DNA of 64,000 bases, from the NCBI RefSeq assembly GCF_011386835.1, contig NC_088805.1, forward strand, positions 18,100,836 through 18,164,835, given 5' to 3'. Every line of letters starts with the position of its first letter. Positions within the stretch are counted from its first letter, which is position 1. Below, piece after piece: positions 43,968-55,282 of this stretch. The notes below the pieces were generated by a model. The model ran no database searches and was not told the DNA's origin. It saw only the letters and a program-made list of their open reading frames with translations. Both the position numbers and the translations under genes were made by a program. This DNA is from Chrysemys picta bellii. Taxonomy: Eukaryota; Chordata; Testudines; Emydidae.

Positions 43968-44880
43968 TAGTGTGGACCAGCTGGGAGTGAGCTTCCTAGC
44001 TTCTGTAGACAGACCTGCACAGCAGTATGGATGCTCGAGACCTCAAGCCCACCTTATTCCCTAGGCTTGACAGCCTGTTGAAGTGAAATGTTAAACCAGT
44101 GCAACTCTGTGTGTGAACACTACACCCGTTTTAAACGTGGCTTATATTGCTTTAGCATGCGCCTGTTAATTAAATTATTATTTAAACAAACTAAACCTAT
44201 GTGAGCCAGGTTTAAACTGGGGTAGTATCTACTCAGAAAGTTGCACTTGTTTAACAAACATAATGCAATATTACACTTTTAATTAAACCAGTGCAACTTG
44301 TGTTTTGACCAAGCCGAAGAGGGTGCCATTTTTGCTTAGTCACTTTTCTGAATAGAGCTGCCATTAAGTACAAAATAATTCCATTAAAACAAGCTTCCTA
44401 ATGTGAATGCACTTTAAAAACTATCTTTAAAAAAGTGCATTAAGTCTAACAAGCTACATAGCACGTATGATGCTATTTGAAATGCTACAGCTATCAAAGC
44501 CTCAGCAACAGAGCTTCTGTCACAAAAAGCATACCCAGCCTTGTTTAACTGTACTATCATTACCGCTATAATTATTTAAATCTAGTGTACAGGCAGACAA
44601 ACTATAGAACCACATAAAGTTCATACTCAAGTCTTCTTACTGTAATTTTTAAATCAGACGATTTAGCTTTTTTAAAAATTACACATTTTTTCTATGCAGA
44701 TTATAATGCAGATGGTAAAAGAAAAAAGTTTTACCATCTCAGTGTATGATTCAACTGGTGTATCAAAATGACAGATGTAAGTCCCCAGTGAATTCAGGGG
44801 TTATCAATCAGAAAATAGGTTTTCCCACATGGAAAATTAACAAAAATGAAAAGATTCTATTTGAAAATGTCACCAGGATG
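43968..44880. other. no gene seen
   Basis: AT-rich sequence with no recognised feature, apart from the likely remnant of the host MITE of 43422-43967 up to about 44020. Confidence 0.45.
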
Positions 44881-45014
44881 CCTCAAGTTAGTCATAGTTC
44901 AGGTGCTTCATGCCCCATTCTCCTCTATAGGCCACGTTCACTGGCTGGATAACGCTTCCAATGATACACCATGGGCATCCCTCCTGCTGATCCACCACAG
45001 TGCATTGTGGGACA

Positions 45015-45249
45015 GTCTATACCAGTGGATCTCAAACTTCATTGCACCCTGACCCCCTTCTGACAACAAAAATTACTACATGACCCCGGGAGGGGGGACC
45101 AAAGCCTGAGCCTGAGCCCTGGCTTCAGCCCTGGGTAGCGGGGCTTGGACTCCAGCTTCAGCCCCAGGCTCCAGCAAGTCTAACGCCAGCCCTGGTGATC
45201 TCATTAAAATGGGGTCCTGACCCACAGTTTGAGAACTGCTGGTCTATAC
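45015..45249. mobile_element. hAT MITE with perfect 8-bp target duplication
   Basis: The element 45023-45241 (219 bp) starts CAGTGGATCTCAAACTTC and ends AGTTTGAGAACTGCTG, of the CAGTGGTTCTCAAAC type. The duplication GTCTATAC is exact at 45015-45022 and 45242-45249. The interior is CT/GA-rich with CAGCCC repeats. The intact duplication makes it one of the younger insertions here. Confidence 0.9.
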
Positions 45250-47165
45250 CCTTATATTCATTCTTTTTACAAGACTATGATAAATCTTATTCAGAGCATG
45301 TCTTGTGAGGTATCACTTGAAAACTCGTAATTTACTGATCATTATTGTCCTGATAAAATTACTCCTGCGGGAGTTCTGTGCCACTGTGCATGTGCAGAAT
45401 TCATGTCCAGCGCAGAATTCCCCGCCCCCGAAAATATAAGCTGCCTGAGAAGTGCTGCAATTCCATCTTTCACCCATCAGAGGCCGCTGTGGTACCAAAA
45501 CAACCAGCAGGCAGCTGCATTCATCACAGTACCCTGCCGCAAAGCCAGGTTAGGACAGACATACTGGGGCACACGGTGCTGCAGGGGGGGGGTCACAGAC
45601 TGGGGTTCAGAAGGGCTAGTGGGGTGACAGCAGACTGGGGCACAGGCTCAGGAGCTAGTAGGGTGACAGCATTAAGCCAGGGGCTGAATGGGAGGGAGGC
45701 TGCAAGGAAACATGGGGATAGGGGATGCAGGGATGCACAGAGACAGGGGTAGATGTGTCTGACTGAATGGGAGAGGCTTGGGGTCTGCATGGGGGAGGCT
45801 CCCCAACTCCCTAATGATCCCTTCCCTTCCCCCCAAAAAACCTGTTCCATACTTCTCCCACCCTCACCCAACAACCCTCTAGGTTAATTCACAGACTCCT
45901 TCCCTCTCCCTCGGCTCCTCCATTACCCCTGACTCCCACAAGCCTTTGCACTGCTTCTGAGAGGTGTGGGAAATATGCTCCTATATTATCATTTAAATGA
46001 ATTACCCAAAGTTCTATATTAATCTATTTGTCAAAAAAAATTACCTGAATCTTTTTTTTTTGGTCTGTATTGTTACAAATATACTTGTTGATGGGTATTT
46101 TGAAATAAATTACCAAAATAATTGAAACTGGCATGATTATATTGTGTCATTTTGACAAATAAAATATGCAGAATTTTAAAATGTGTGCAGAATTTTTAAT
46201 TTTTTGCCACAGACTTTTCTCTTTTTTGGCACAGAATTCACCCCCACCCCACCCCCCAAATATAAAATATGTGTGGCAACATTGTATGTATGTATAAGAT
46301 TCACCTGTATGACTTTACTGAGACATGCTTCAAGTTTAGAAAAACAGGCACAAACCAGTTCCTCAGAGACAAAAGGCACACTGATGCCTCAACCAGGTGT
46401 TAACAAAATGAAATGTACTATCACCGGGTTAAGTGGCCATTCTTTTGCAGGAAGAAGGGGGTGAGTGAGAAATTTACATCTTGGCAATAGAACAGCTGGA
46501 TGTTCCTATGTAAACAGACTGGCTGTCGCCTGAACCCCAGCTGGAGATCACTCTTGAAGAGGAGGAAAAGATATAAAAATGAGAAACAGAGGCCCCAAAT
46601 CATCTCTACTCATGTCATCAACCATGTTTGAAAGACAAAAGAAGCATCATTGAACTGGGGGAGGGGTCCTGGCTGAAAGATCCAGCCAGAAAACGTTTTT
46701 GCTTTAAATTCATTAAGCTTGTAAAGTTAGGTATTAGTTTGCATTTTACCTTTTATTTCTTTGTAACCAATTCTGACTTTCATGCCTCATTACTTGCAAT
46801 CACTTAAATTCTATCTTTATGTGGTTAATAAACTCATATCATTGTTTTAACTAAACCAGTGTGTTTGGTTGAAGTGCTTGAAATCTTCATTTGAGATAAC
46901 AAGATTTGTGCATATAGTTTTCTATTAATGAAATGACAGACTTTTTATGAACTTGTATTGTCCAGAGGTAAAGAACTGGGTAGCACAAGACGCACATTTC
47001 TGGGGACAAGTCTGGGACTGGGAGTTTGCTGGTGTCGCTCTGCAATATAATTCAGGACTGGCCAGTTAGAAGCACTCATATAATTCAGCTGAGAGTGATT
47101 TTGCATGCTAGAGGCTATGTGTGAACAGACCACGAGTAGTAGTTCTCACAGCGAAGCAGTGTAAA
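45250..47165 (+). mobile_element. old dispersed repeat, possibly LTR-type, interrupted
   Basis: 45250-45359 and 46261-47165 read as one sequence when the 45360-46260 element is removed. Stretches such as AGTGGCCATTCTTTTGCAGG, GGAGGGGTCCTGGCTGAAAG and AACTAAACCAGTGTGTTTGG match a turtle dispersed family that I recall and suspect is LTR-derived. No coding sequence, no confirmed ends. Confidence 0.35.
45352..46268. mobile_element. TIR element, CCTGRGGG type (copy 2)
   Basis: The element 45360-46260 starts TACTCCTGCGGGAGTTCTGT. Its right part holds TGCAGAATTTTAAAATGTGT and GCCACAG/GGCACAGAATT as in copy 1 read in the other direction. The right terminus is degenerate (ACCCCACCCCCCAAA). The flanks GATAAAAT (45352-45359) and TATAAAAT (46261-46268) match at 7 of 8, pointing to hAT. 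Orientation is opposite to 24800-25848. Confidence 0.7.
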
Positions 47166-47980
47166 AGTTGAAAACTGAGGGGACACAGCTGTTCAACATT
47201 CCAGATTGTACCCTGGGCAATGTCATGGGGAGATCTAATCTGTCTGAGGAATCTGGCCTATAGAGGAGAATGGAGTAGGAGATACCCATACCACAAGTTC
47301 CGGAAGGTCCAATGGCAGCATTGCTTAACTGAACATTTTGAGTTTTCAACCCAAAACTTTTCAGTTTTCTGGTGTTCAATTTTTCCATTAAAAATCTAAA
47401 TTCTCCAAGTAAAGCAGATGCTTAATGAAAATCTTGGTTTAGTCAAAAGACCAACTCTGTAGAAAAGTTATTTCAATGGAAAATTTCGGCCAGTCCTTGT
47501 TTCCATTATAAAAATTTTCCCCAACAAAAGTGAAGTCTCTTCTCCTTTTAAGCTGTTAATTTTACAACAGGAAGAGTAATAAATTCATTTGCTGCAAATC
47601 CAAGTAATTAAGGCTACGTGAAGGGAAAATGTAGAAGGAAAACTCCAGGACAATCCCCTTGCAATTTACTCACTGCACAGTCTGACTACATTTACAGCAG
47701 AAGAAACAGCAGGTTCAGACTCCAGATCCCATATTCGTAGGATGCACGGACCATACACCTGAAGGATCTGTGCACTGGCCTTGAGTCCTCCTGTTCCTGT
47801 AGCCCAATTCCCTCCTTGGAGCTCTGATGTCAGGAACTCTACATACAGGATACAGGTAAGCGATGAATTTACAATACTTAAGTAGGCAGATAATAGATTG
47901 AAAAGTATTTGCCTCTGAAGATCCCACTTTTTCATGCAGGAGGAGATTTTGTTTCCCCTGTTTCCTGCACTCCATCCAAA
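47166..47980. other. no gene seen
   Basis: About 25 bp near 47250-47275 (GGCCTATAGAGGAGAATGGA) is the reverse complement of a stretch at 44913-44936, so two inverted pieces of the same sequence bracket the interrupted repeat. Nothing else recognised. Confidence 0.4.
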
Positions 47981-48242
47981 GGCTTTGGCTACACTTGGGG
48001 ATTCACAGTGCTGCCGCCCGCAGCAGCGCTGTGAAGCGCAAGTGTAGTCGCGCTGCCAGCTGCAAGTACTCCACCTCTCCGAGGGGAATAGCTTGCAGCG
48101 CTGCGAGCGAGCGTGCAGCGCTGCAGGCGCTGATTATACTGGCGCTTTACAGCGCTGTACTCGCTGCGCTCGGGGGGGTGCGTTTTCACACCCCTGAGCG
48201 CAGCCAGTTGCAGCGCTGTACAGCGCCAGTGTAGCCAAGGCC
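47981..48242. mobile_element. MITE, TTGGCTACACT type, rich in GCAGCGCTG
   Basis: The left end GGCTTTGGCTACACTTGG and the right end CCAGTGTAGCCAAGGCC are inverted repeats. The 262-bp interior is dominated by GCAGCGCTG and AGCGCTGTA motifs on both strands. No target duplication is clear. Short frames on both strands arise from the GC-rich palindromes. Confidence 0.75.
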
Positions 48243-49081
48243 ATAGTCTGATCTCCCTGTATTCTACCTACAAAGCTCAATTACTCTGCCTTTATGACAA
48301 AGTTAATTTCATCCCACATGTAGAAAAGGGAACTTACAAGTCTAACATCTATGCTACATACTTCCAAAACACAAAGAACTTGAAGAAAATGCACAACACA
48401 GTCCTGGGTAAAGAGGCAATAAGTACTTAAAACCCTTTATAGTCCTCTTCCCTACATGCCCCATTTTAACATTATGTGGTTCGCCAACAACCAAATAGAA
48501 TAGCTAAAAGGAGCTATTCTAACACTTAGGCCTGTCAAAAACCAATAGTCTCTCTACCCCATTAGGTACAAAACACATGCAAACTGCTACTGCTGCAGTG
48601 AAAGGAGAGCATATAGCTGGAAGCTCTGCTCCTCTTCTCCCTCCTCTGTAATCATAGGCACAAGCCTTGGGAGCTCATTAGCTGTATTTCCCAGACTGAT
48701 GTCAGTGACAGAAATAACCCCTTGGCCAAACTACTGACTTTGACAGTAAGTCTGAGAATTAGAAGTGAATTTAAATATGTTCATTCACTCATTCTTTTTT
48801 GTCAAATTCCAGATTCCATAAGACTAAATAGGCTAATTTCAACAATAAGGGCCAAATGCTGCTCAGCAACTCACTACACGTTTCACCAATGAGCCTGTAC
48901 ACCATGCATAAACATTTACACATATGTAAAGTGGCTGTAAAATGCTACCAAACAAGGTTGGTGGCATTTGATATCCACTTTGTACTCATACACCTGACTG
49001 TGCAAGGTGAGAGGCAGTGGAGACTGAGGCACAACTTGCAAAAGTGAGTAAAGACTTTGTACCAGGTCCTGCTCTTGGATA
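48243..49081. other. no gene seen
   Basis: No exon or repeat recognised. Confidence 0.5.
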
Positions 49082-49277
49082 TACACCTCTACCCCGATAT
49101 AACACTGTCCTCGGGAGCCAAAAAATCTTACTGTGTTATAGGTGAAATCGTGTTATATCGAACTTGCTTTGATCCGCCGGAGTGCGCAGCCCCGTCCCCT
49201 TGGAGCGCTGCTTTACCGCGTTATATCCGAATTCATGTTATATCGCGATGGTCACGTTATATCTGGGTAGAGGTGTA
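49082..49277. mobile_element. mariner-like MITE with TA ends
   Basis: The left end TACACCTCTACCCCGATATA and the right end TATCTGGGTAGAGGTGTA are inverted repeats ending in TA, which fits a Tc1/mariner TA target. GTTATATCG and CGATATAAC-like words repeat inside. 196 bp, non-coding. Confidence 0.75.
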
Positions 49278-50435
49278 CCACTGTGAATCTGAAATAACTG
49301 ATTTCAATGGAGTTGCATGGCCTCAAAAGTATTGTGCTGCAGCTTCCCACCTTGGCTGGGATGTGAAAGTAGATTTTAATCTCTCCCCACTCCTCCAGCT
49401 ATAATCACTTCATCCACATTAGCCTCAGTTACTCAGTCTTTATAAGAACTAAGTATGGTTGCCCTTCTGATGAGTGATAGCAGATATGAGGGCTTCCTAG
49501 TGAAGGAGAAATCAATGACATGGAGTGCGGATATATTCTGAGTTCTGGTTTTATTTATACCAGTTCTGGAACAGCAGTGGTCAAAAACTGGCAGAGAATC
49601 CCTCTTTTCGGGAATTGCTGCCCTTGCCAATTCCAGGGTCCCAGGAAGAAACTCTGCCTCAAGAATCAACTCCAATTAGAGACCAAGGCAGAAAGCCAAT
49701 GCTTTTGCTTTGTGCACAGTTCCTGCTACTCAGACCTTGCAAAACAAAGCTCCCATCCCACATGGTATTTCTTCCCAAGATCACTAAGAAAAGCACTTTG
49801 AAGAGTATACGTAACTGCACTACCAGGTGATACCTGCTATAGTATTCTTGTTTGTTTAGTTGGGGGGGGGGGGTTATGCTGGGGAAGGGATTATGACCAT
49901 ATTGTACTTTTGGTGTTGGGACAGTCCACGCAAAAAACTGTGCCTAATATGTTCAGATTTTATTTCCAATTATGGCCAGCGAGAGCAAAGGTTTATGTTG
50001 AATAGGTTATCAGAAGATAATAATGAACTTAGCATAAGTCACTGATCCTGAGAGAATATACCTGCCTTTTACCACTCAGGGAAATCAGTGCATTTATTTC
50101 ATTGTTCTTCCAAACAAAAGAACCCAAGGCCATTGCACCTTAGGAGCGTACAAATACATATGTGCTTGTTTGAATTAATTTATAAGGAATTAGTACATTT
50201 TTGTGGGTTTCCGTACTTAAGGTATTATTGCCAAGATAAATACACTTAAAAGAATAACCTTTGGGGTAAATCCAAATAATGCAGACCAGATTTTTTTCCC
50301 TCATAAATAGTGTACTTCCAAGGACCTCAGAGATTTGTAATCAGCAAGCACAGACATTCCAAACGTGTCTGTAGCCCTCTGGCTCACCAAAAAGCTAAAA
50401 CTATCAAAGTAAGGCATATATATATATATATATAT

Positions 50436-50467
<32 letters not shown>

Positions 50468-50785
50468 TAATATAATGCTATATTAAGGCTGAGAAGGGCA
50501 TTCCACTCTAAGGGTCAAAATCTCATCATTTACATCAATACACATGCAAATTAACTCCACTGATACTACTCTGTTCGCCTCAGTATTTAGTCCCACACCT
50601 CTATTTTCAGGATCTCTCAACAAATATTTTGGGGGTTGAGATTGCATCTGTCTGATCCTCAGCCCAACGATTCATATTTTTTAGGTGACTGTAGAAGTCT
50701 GAGTATAAACCTCCTTGGCCATTTGAGTTAGATGACCACATTAAACCTAGAAAGGATTAGAATGACCTCTCCTTATATATATTTT
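49278..50785. other. no gene seen; TA/CA microsatellite
   Basis: Unique sequence with a run of 10 G near 49862 and a compound (TA)n(AC)n microsatellite at about 50416-50468. Confidence 0.55.
50416..50468 (+). repeat. compound (TA)n(AC)n microsatellite
   Basis: Alternating TA units from about 50416, then ATATAC, then about 13 AC units to 50466. Confidence 0.9.
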
Positions 50786-50811
50786 TTACTCACCTTGTGC
50801 AGTAACTGAGG

Positions 50812-51020
50812 TTTTTTGAGATGAGTATCCCTGTTGGTGCTCCATTGCAGGTGTTGGTGCACCCCTGCGCCTTCGCTCACAGAGTTTTACAGCAGTGCCT
50901 GTACGGGTTGCGCACGCGCGGTGCCTACCTCACGTGCTCTTGTCTGTTGAAGTGTCGCGTGCACGACCTGGATCCCTCAGTTCCTTCTCCATCTCAGAGC
51001 CTGTATCCAGCTCCGAAGTA
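50812..51020 (+). repeat. left inverted terminal repeat of the DIRS-like element
   Basis: Starts TTTTTTGAGATGAGTATCCC and includes GGTGTTGGTGCACCCCTGCG and GTTTTACAGCAGTGCCTGTA. Its partner is 55283-55500 in reverse complement. Confidence 0.8.
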
Positions 51021-51037
51021 GAGAGGAGGGTGGGTAG

Positions 51038-51145
51038 TGGAGCACTCACAGGGACACTCATCTCAAAGAACCTCAGTTACTACACAAGGTGAGTAACCTT
51101 CTCGTCTTCAAGAGAGGTGTCCCTGTGGGTGCTCCACTCCAGGTG
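51038..51145. repeat. internal complementary region of the DIRS-like element
   Basis: 51038-51097 (ending ACACAAGGTGAGTAA) is the reverse complement of 50786-50848. 51100-51145 (GAGAGGTGTCCCTGTGGG, GCTCCACTCCAGGTG) is the reverse complement of 55456-55500. The two halves are fused end to end, as needed for the circular-junction template in DIRS replication. Confidence 0.75.
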
Positions 51146-51163
51146 ACTATAAAGCAGTGCCCT

Positions 51164-51735
51164 TTAGGATGGTTGGGGTTTCAGAGTAGGAAATAAAGCA
51201 GCGGAAAGTACCGCTTGGCTAAGTTGAGTATCTATTTTAGTGCCTTGTGTTGTTTGGCACAATGTTTGGCAAAAGCATGTTCGGATGCCCAGGTAGCAGC
51301 CTTGCAAATGTCTGTCAATGGGACATTGTTTAAAAATGCTCTGGAAGTGGAGATGGACCTCGTAGAATGTGCCCTGACGGTTGTTGGAGGCTGAACGTCC
51401 TTTAGCTGATAGTATAGTCAAATACAGCCAGATATCCATTTAGAGAGCCTCTGTGTCAATATGGGCACTCCCTTGGACCGTTCCGCTATGAATACAAAGA
51501 GTTTAGGAGAAGCCTGAAATGGTTTTGTTCTGTCCAGAAGGGCCAGAGCCCTTCTAATGTCCAGCGTGTGCACGGCCGCCTTGAACGAGTTTGCGTATGG
51601 CTTGGGGAAGAAAGTTGGGAGCTGCAGAGGTTCGTTAATGTGGAAGGACGAGTGCACCTTGGGTAAGAATTTGGGATGGGTGCGTAACGTAACTTTGTCC
51701 TTAAGAAAGATGGTAAACGGGGTTCAGCCATAAGC
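51164..51735 (-). pseudogene. DIRS tyrosine recombinase remnant
   Basis: Minus-strand frames hold FLPKVHSSFHINEPLQLP, FFPKPYANS, HTLDIRRAL and QRLSKWI, which match the tyrosine recombinase of DIRS1-like elements. Further on, in another phase, RAHSTRSISTS (HSTR at 51358-51369) and ATWASEHAF correspond to the catalytic H-x-x-R and the following W-A-S block. The recombinase would integrate the circular DNA form. Frame changes and stops (for example within the ALLDRTKPF block) break it, and the nucleophilic Tyr cannot be placed with confidence. Confidence 0.7.
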
Positions 51736-52075
51736 GCCCCTATCTCCCAAACATGTCTCGTGGATGACTTCTAGGGCCATTTGTGGGTGGTAATAGCTGC
51801 CCACATGGTGTAAAAGGGGCATAAACGGTCTGCAAAGAGCTGGATGATAGTACTGTGCGTTGGAACCAGCAAGAGGTGTCTTCTAGGCCCTCGACCAAAG
51901 CTTCAAATTTGTTTATTGGAAGAAGGGGGCTGAGACACCGTTGCTGGTGGTGGGCGACGGCGTTGTGGCCTTTGTCTTTGCCTCTGTTCTTGTTGCTGCT
52001 TGTATGGTCTCTGCTGAGTGTAGGAAAGGTATCTGGGGCGTTGGTATGGTTGATACCTGTACTCACGGCCGTCCC
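51736..52075 (-). pseudogene. DIRS gag basic tail and start of RT, joined to recombinase by deletion
   Basis: In minus-strand phase the region reads a YRYQPYQRPRYLSYTQQ block, then a Gln/Arg-rich stretch (QQQEQRQRQRPQRRR), then ADRLCPFYTMWAAITTHKW. The last is like the opening of DIRS reverse transcriptase (W..IT.D.WVL). The recombinase sequence starts almost immediately afterwards, so the RT catalytic core and RNase H have been lost between roughly 51725 and 51740. A stop precedes the RT-like part. Confidence 0.6.
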
Positions 52076-53250
52076 TAGGGGGTGTGGGACCTGGGGTAAA
52101 TCAGCCTGTATGGGTCCCCCTTAACATTTTTTATACAGATGAAATCTGGTTACAGTGAACTTCAAGGGCAGCTGCTGGCTGCAGGTTAAATATTGATAGC
52201 GCCCAGCTGTATAATTATAATGTTGTTATATTATATTGTAGTTCTTTTTTATAATTATAATGAAGTTCATATAATTAAAAAAAAAAACCCTCATCAATCA
52301 CGATCAGTGTCGCACCACTTACTTTCTGAAATCCACCTTCCTGGACTTCCTTGCAGCAAATTCACTTCCCAGGTGCATATGGTCTCGCTACCCTCAGTGG
52401 ATTTTTTTAAAAATGTAATTATGCATTCACAACACTGAGAGCCCATGTCTCCGGAACTGGGTGGTTCTTGGAGGGCCTATATGTGCCCTGGTGGAGGGGG
52501 ACTCCAGGAGCCTCCATGATGGAGGAGGGACTCTAATATCTGTTTTCTCTGGGGGCTGGGAGAGGGATGGGAGGCGGAAAAGCAGATGGATGGGGACCCC
52601 AGTGCTGGTGGGTGGCGGAGAGAGCACAGTTGTGGGGACCCAGGTCCTGGTACTACGGTAAGGGGGACCCCAAGGCTGGGGAGCTGAAAGGCAAGGAGGA
52701 CCCTGAGGCAGGGGGTGATGAGGGCTGGCCATGGCCTGGAGTGGCCTTGGAGGACCCCATGCAGTGCTGGGAGAGGGGAGAAAGGGCAGTGCAAGGGGGA
52801 GGTGTGGGGCCCTGGGGGGACACCAGTGCTGGGCGAGGGACAATGGAGACTACTGGCTGGCACTCACCTGTGCTAGGGACGAGGGGGGCCCCCTGTGCTG
52901 GTGGAGGGTCCCGCCGGAAAAGGGAAGGGTCCTTCCAAGGTGGAAGGGCAGGGGCAGGGGCAGCCTGCCTTGGCACTAGTGCAGGTGGGCACTCGGACCC
53001 TGTGGTGGCAGGCGACGTCGGGAGCTGGCGGAGCGGAGCAGGCTGGGGCTGGGTCGCTCGCTGCTGCTGCCACAGAGACTGAGCCCAAGCCCGGGGGGCT
53101 GTGGGCAAGAAATAAACGCCCCAGCTGCTGAGTGCCAGCGCCAGGCCCTCAGCTAGCCTCCCGGGCCACCCTGCTTCCCTACCCTGGGCATCCCCCTGAA
53201 GCACAGGGTTGACCCAGTCCGTACTATGGATGGGATGGCTCTGTCTGTAC
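52076..53250. other. foreign block inserted in DIRS gag, G-rich
   Basis: The gag-like reading frame stops matching at about 53250 (after ATRRRQYRQ) and resumes at about 52075 (GREYRYQPYQ). The 1.17 kb between them has AT-rich material at 52130-52440 and a G-rich, minisatellite-like part at 52455-53060 (GGGGACCC, AGTGCTGG, GGTGGAGG). The long frames on both strands here reflect composition. I found no target duplication and do not recognise the family. Confidence 0.5.
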
Positions 53251-54152
53251 TGTCTTCTCCTCGTGGCAGGTGTATGGATACCAAGAGATTGGAGTGTGGC
53301 GCACAAGTCCTTCATAGTGTGAAGAATCTCATTCATCTTAGCTGCGAACAGCTTCTCTCCATCGAATGGGAGGTCCTCCACTGTGTTCTGTATTTCACGG
53401 GGGAATGTGGGAAAATGTGAACCACAACGCCCTTTGCATGACTACAGCTGTGGCAGTGGATCTGGCTGCAGTGTCGGCAGCATCCTGAATTTGCAGCCCC
53501 GTGTGGGCGATGGTTTGGCCTTCGAAGACTAATAATTTGAACTGTTGTCTCTTTGCTTCCGGAATATCATCAGTAAAATTGTTAAACTTAGCATAGTTCT
53601 TGTGATCATACTTGTGGTCATTTGGCCAGTAGGGCCGAATAATTGGACACTCTGAATTGGAGTGCAGAGGAAGCATAGACTTTTCGTCCAAAGAGGTCTA
53701 GCCTTGTCCGAAGGGGTGGATCTGAAATGTTGTTGCTTGCCCCTTTGGTTGGCCATCTCTACCACAAGCAAATTAGGAGCCAGATGTGTAAATAAGAATT
53801 CAGATCTCTTAGATGGGACATAATATTTTCAATCAGCTTTTTCACAGGTAGGTGGAATTGTGGCTGGTGTTTGCCAAACTGTTTTTGCTGGGTCCATGAT
53901 AGCATTGCCCATCAATGCTGCTATCTTAGAGGAGGAGGAAGTTTGTAAGATGTCGGTTAACTTATGCTGAGTTTCTGACACCTCCTCAAGGGTGATCTTA
54001 AGTTCATCGGCCACTCTTTTAAACAGGTCCTGAAACTGGGAAAAATCATCCGCTGTTGTTGGTGGTGGAGGCATTATAGCCTCATCAGGAGAAGAGGAGG
54101 AATTCGTGGGTGGCGAGGTGTCTGGGGCAGCATCTACTGCCTGTTCTGCCAC
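53250..54152 (-). pseudogene. DIRS gag core, LAP2alpha-C-terminus-like, broken
   Basis: Minus-strand pieces in order: a 107-residue frame (53829-54152) with TTADDFSQFQDLFKRVADEL, ETQHKLTDIL and ALMGNAIMDPAKTVWQTPAT; a block with LLVVEMANQRGKQ; a 98-residue frame (53395-53691) with YDHKNYAKFNNFTDDIP and DAADTAARSTATAVVM; and EDLPFDGEKLF with EILHTMKDL. This is the region predicted in many vertebrates as lamina-associated polypeptide 2 alpha-like. The LAP2alpha-specific exon is held to derive from a DIRS1-like gag, so this is the retroelement relative and not the host TMPO gene. At least two frameshifts and several stops interrupt it. Confidence 0.75.
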
Positions 54153-54819
54153 GGGGTCTTCCTGATGTTCTCCTCCACCCTGCGTGAAGGTGGAGGTGGG
54201 GATTTTGATGCTTCCCTATGAGGACTAGTGTGTCTGCAGTGGCGTCGTCTATATGACCCCCATGGGAGGTCCCAGCCATGGGTGTCCATACCAGGGAGGG
54301 ATGTCACGATCAGAGGATGATCGAGACCTGGGTAGTGCAGTGGCCATGGGTGTTCTGACAGGGGAAGAGTGGTGAGGGGAGAATACCCCTTCAGCCTCAT
54401 CGTCCTCATCACTGGAGAATTGCGATGGAATTGGAGACAGATGCTGATGTGGAACCAATGGCTCGGGGAAACATCAGTACCCAAGAGAGGAGACTGCGGA
54501 GTGGATGAGACAAGCAAATCCCTATGGTGCAGGAAAGGATGCGGCATCGATGGTGTGGGTGCCGTGGGAAGTGGGGTTATCGTGGTTCCAGAGGTCTTTG
54601 GAAGAAGTGCCAAGGCAGGAGCAGTCACTGGTGCCGTCTCCACTGGAGGCGCCAGTGGTGCCATGGTGGACGCCAGCAACTTGGAGCCATTCACCTCGGT
54701 ACCAGGGCAGTGGGTGCCGGTGGCGGCTGTCTTGTAGACGGTGCCGGAAGTGCTCGGGGTATTGTACGTGCTGAAGCACGGTGCCATTGACACTGATGAG
54801 AGCTATCTCATTTTTTACT

Positions 54820-55160
54820 AGTTGCGCTCTCTGAGACAACGTGGAAGGTCACTTTTTGCTGGTCCTGTTGATTTTGGGGCCTAGGTGGTGAAGGAGCCGG
54901 TGACCCAAGGGGCTGTTGTCCCAGGTCGGAGGCCGGTCTCAGGGACTTCACCATGAGAGTGAGTTTGAGTCTCAGTTCCCTGTCTCTTCATGCTCTCACT
55001 TTAAGTTTGCTGCAATGGGCACACTTCTGGGGAACATGGGATTCACCCAGACATCGGACACATTGTGAGTGTCCGTCTGACACTGGCATCACTTCTCTAC
55101 ATAAGGTGCACTGTTTGAAACCCGGTGAGCCTGGCATAACGGGGCAAATATCTAACTATG
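54820..55160 (-). pseudogene. DIRS gag N-terminal zinc finger
   Basis: Minus-strand reading gives CTLCREVMPVSDGHSQC, VRCLGESH, CAHCSKL and then RDRELRLKLTLM. Paired Cys-x2-Cys with GE.H match the N-terminal gag finger of DIRS1-like elements (family pattern CxxC...H..C..CLGE.H). A stop follows CSKLKVRA. It sits just inside the right inverted repeat, as a 5' gag should. Confidence 0.65.
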
Positions 55161-55282
55161 GGTTGAAAGAAAAAAATTATTTTTTTAAATAAAGAAAGAA
55201 ACTAAAAAGAACTGTCTTTAATTGTCTAAACTGGCTAACACTAAATAACTATTAACTGATCAGACCAAAAAACTAGGTATGA

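Noticed and set aside
52427..53381. A 242-residue minus frame and several plus frames
   Set aside because: The first part of the 242-residue frame is the tail of DIRS gag (EDLPFDGEKLF); the rest is composition-driven sequence in the inserted G-rich block, with no domain.
53250..54152. Host TMPO (LAP2 alpha) gene
   Set aside because: Frames are broken, there is no LEM-domain exon, and the sequence sits inside DIRS terminal repeats.
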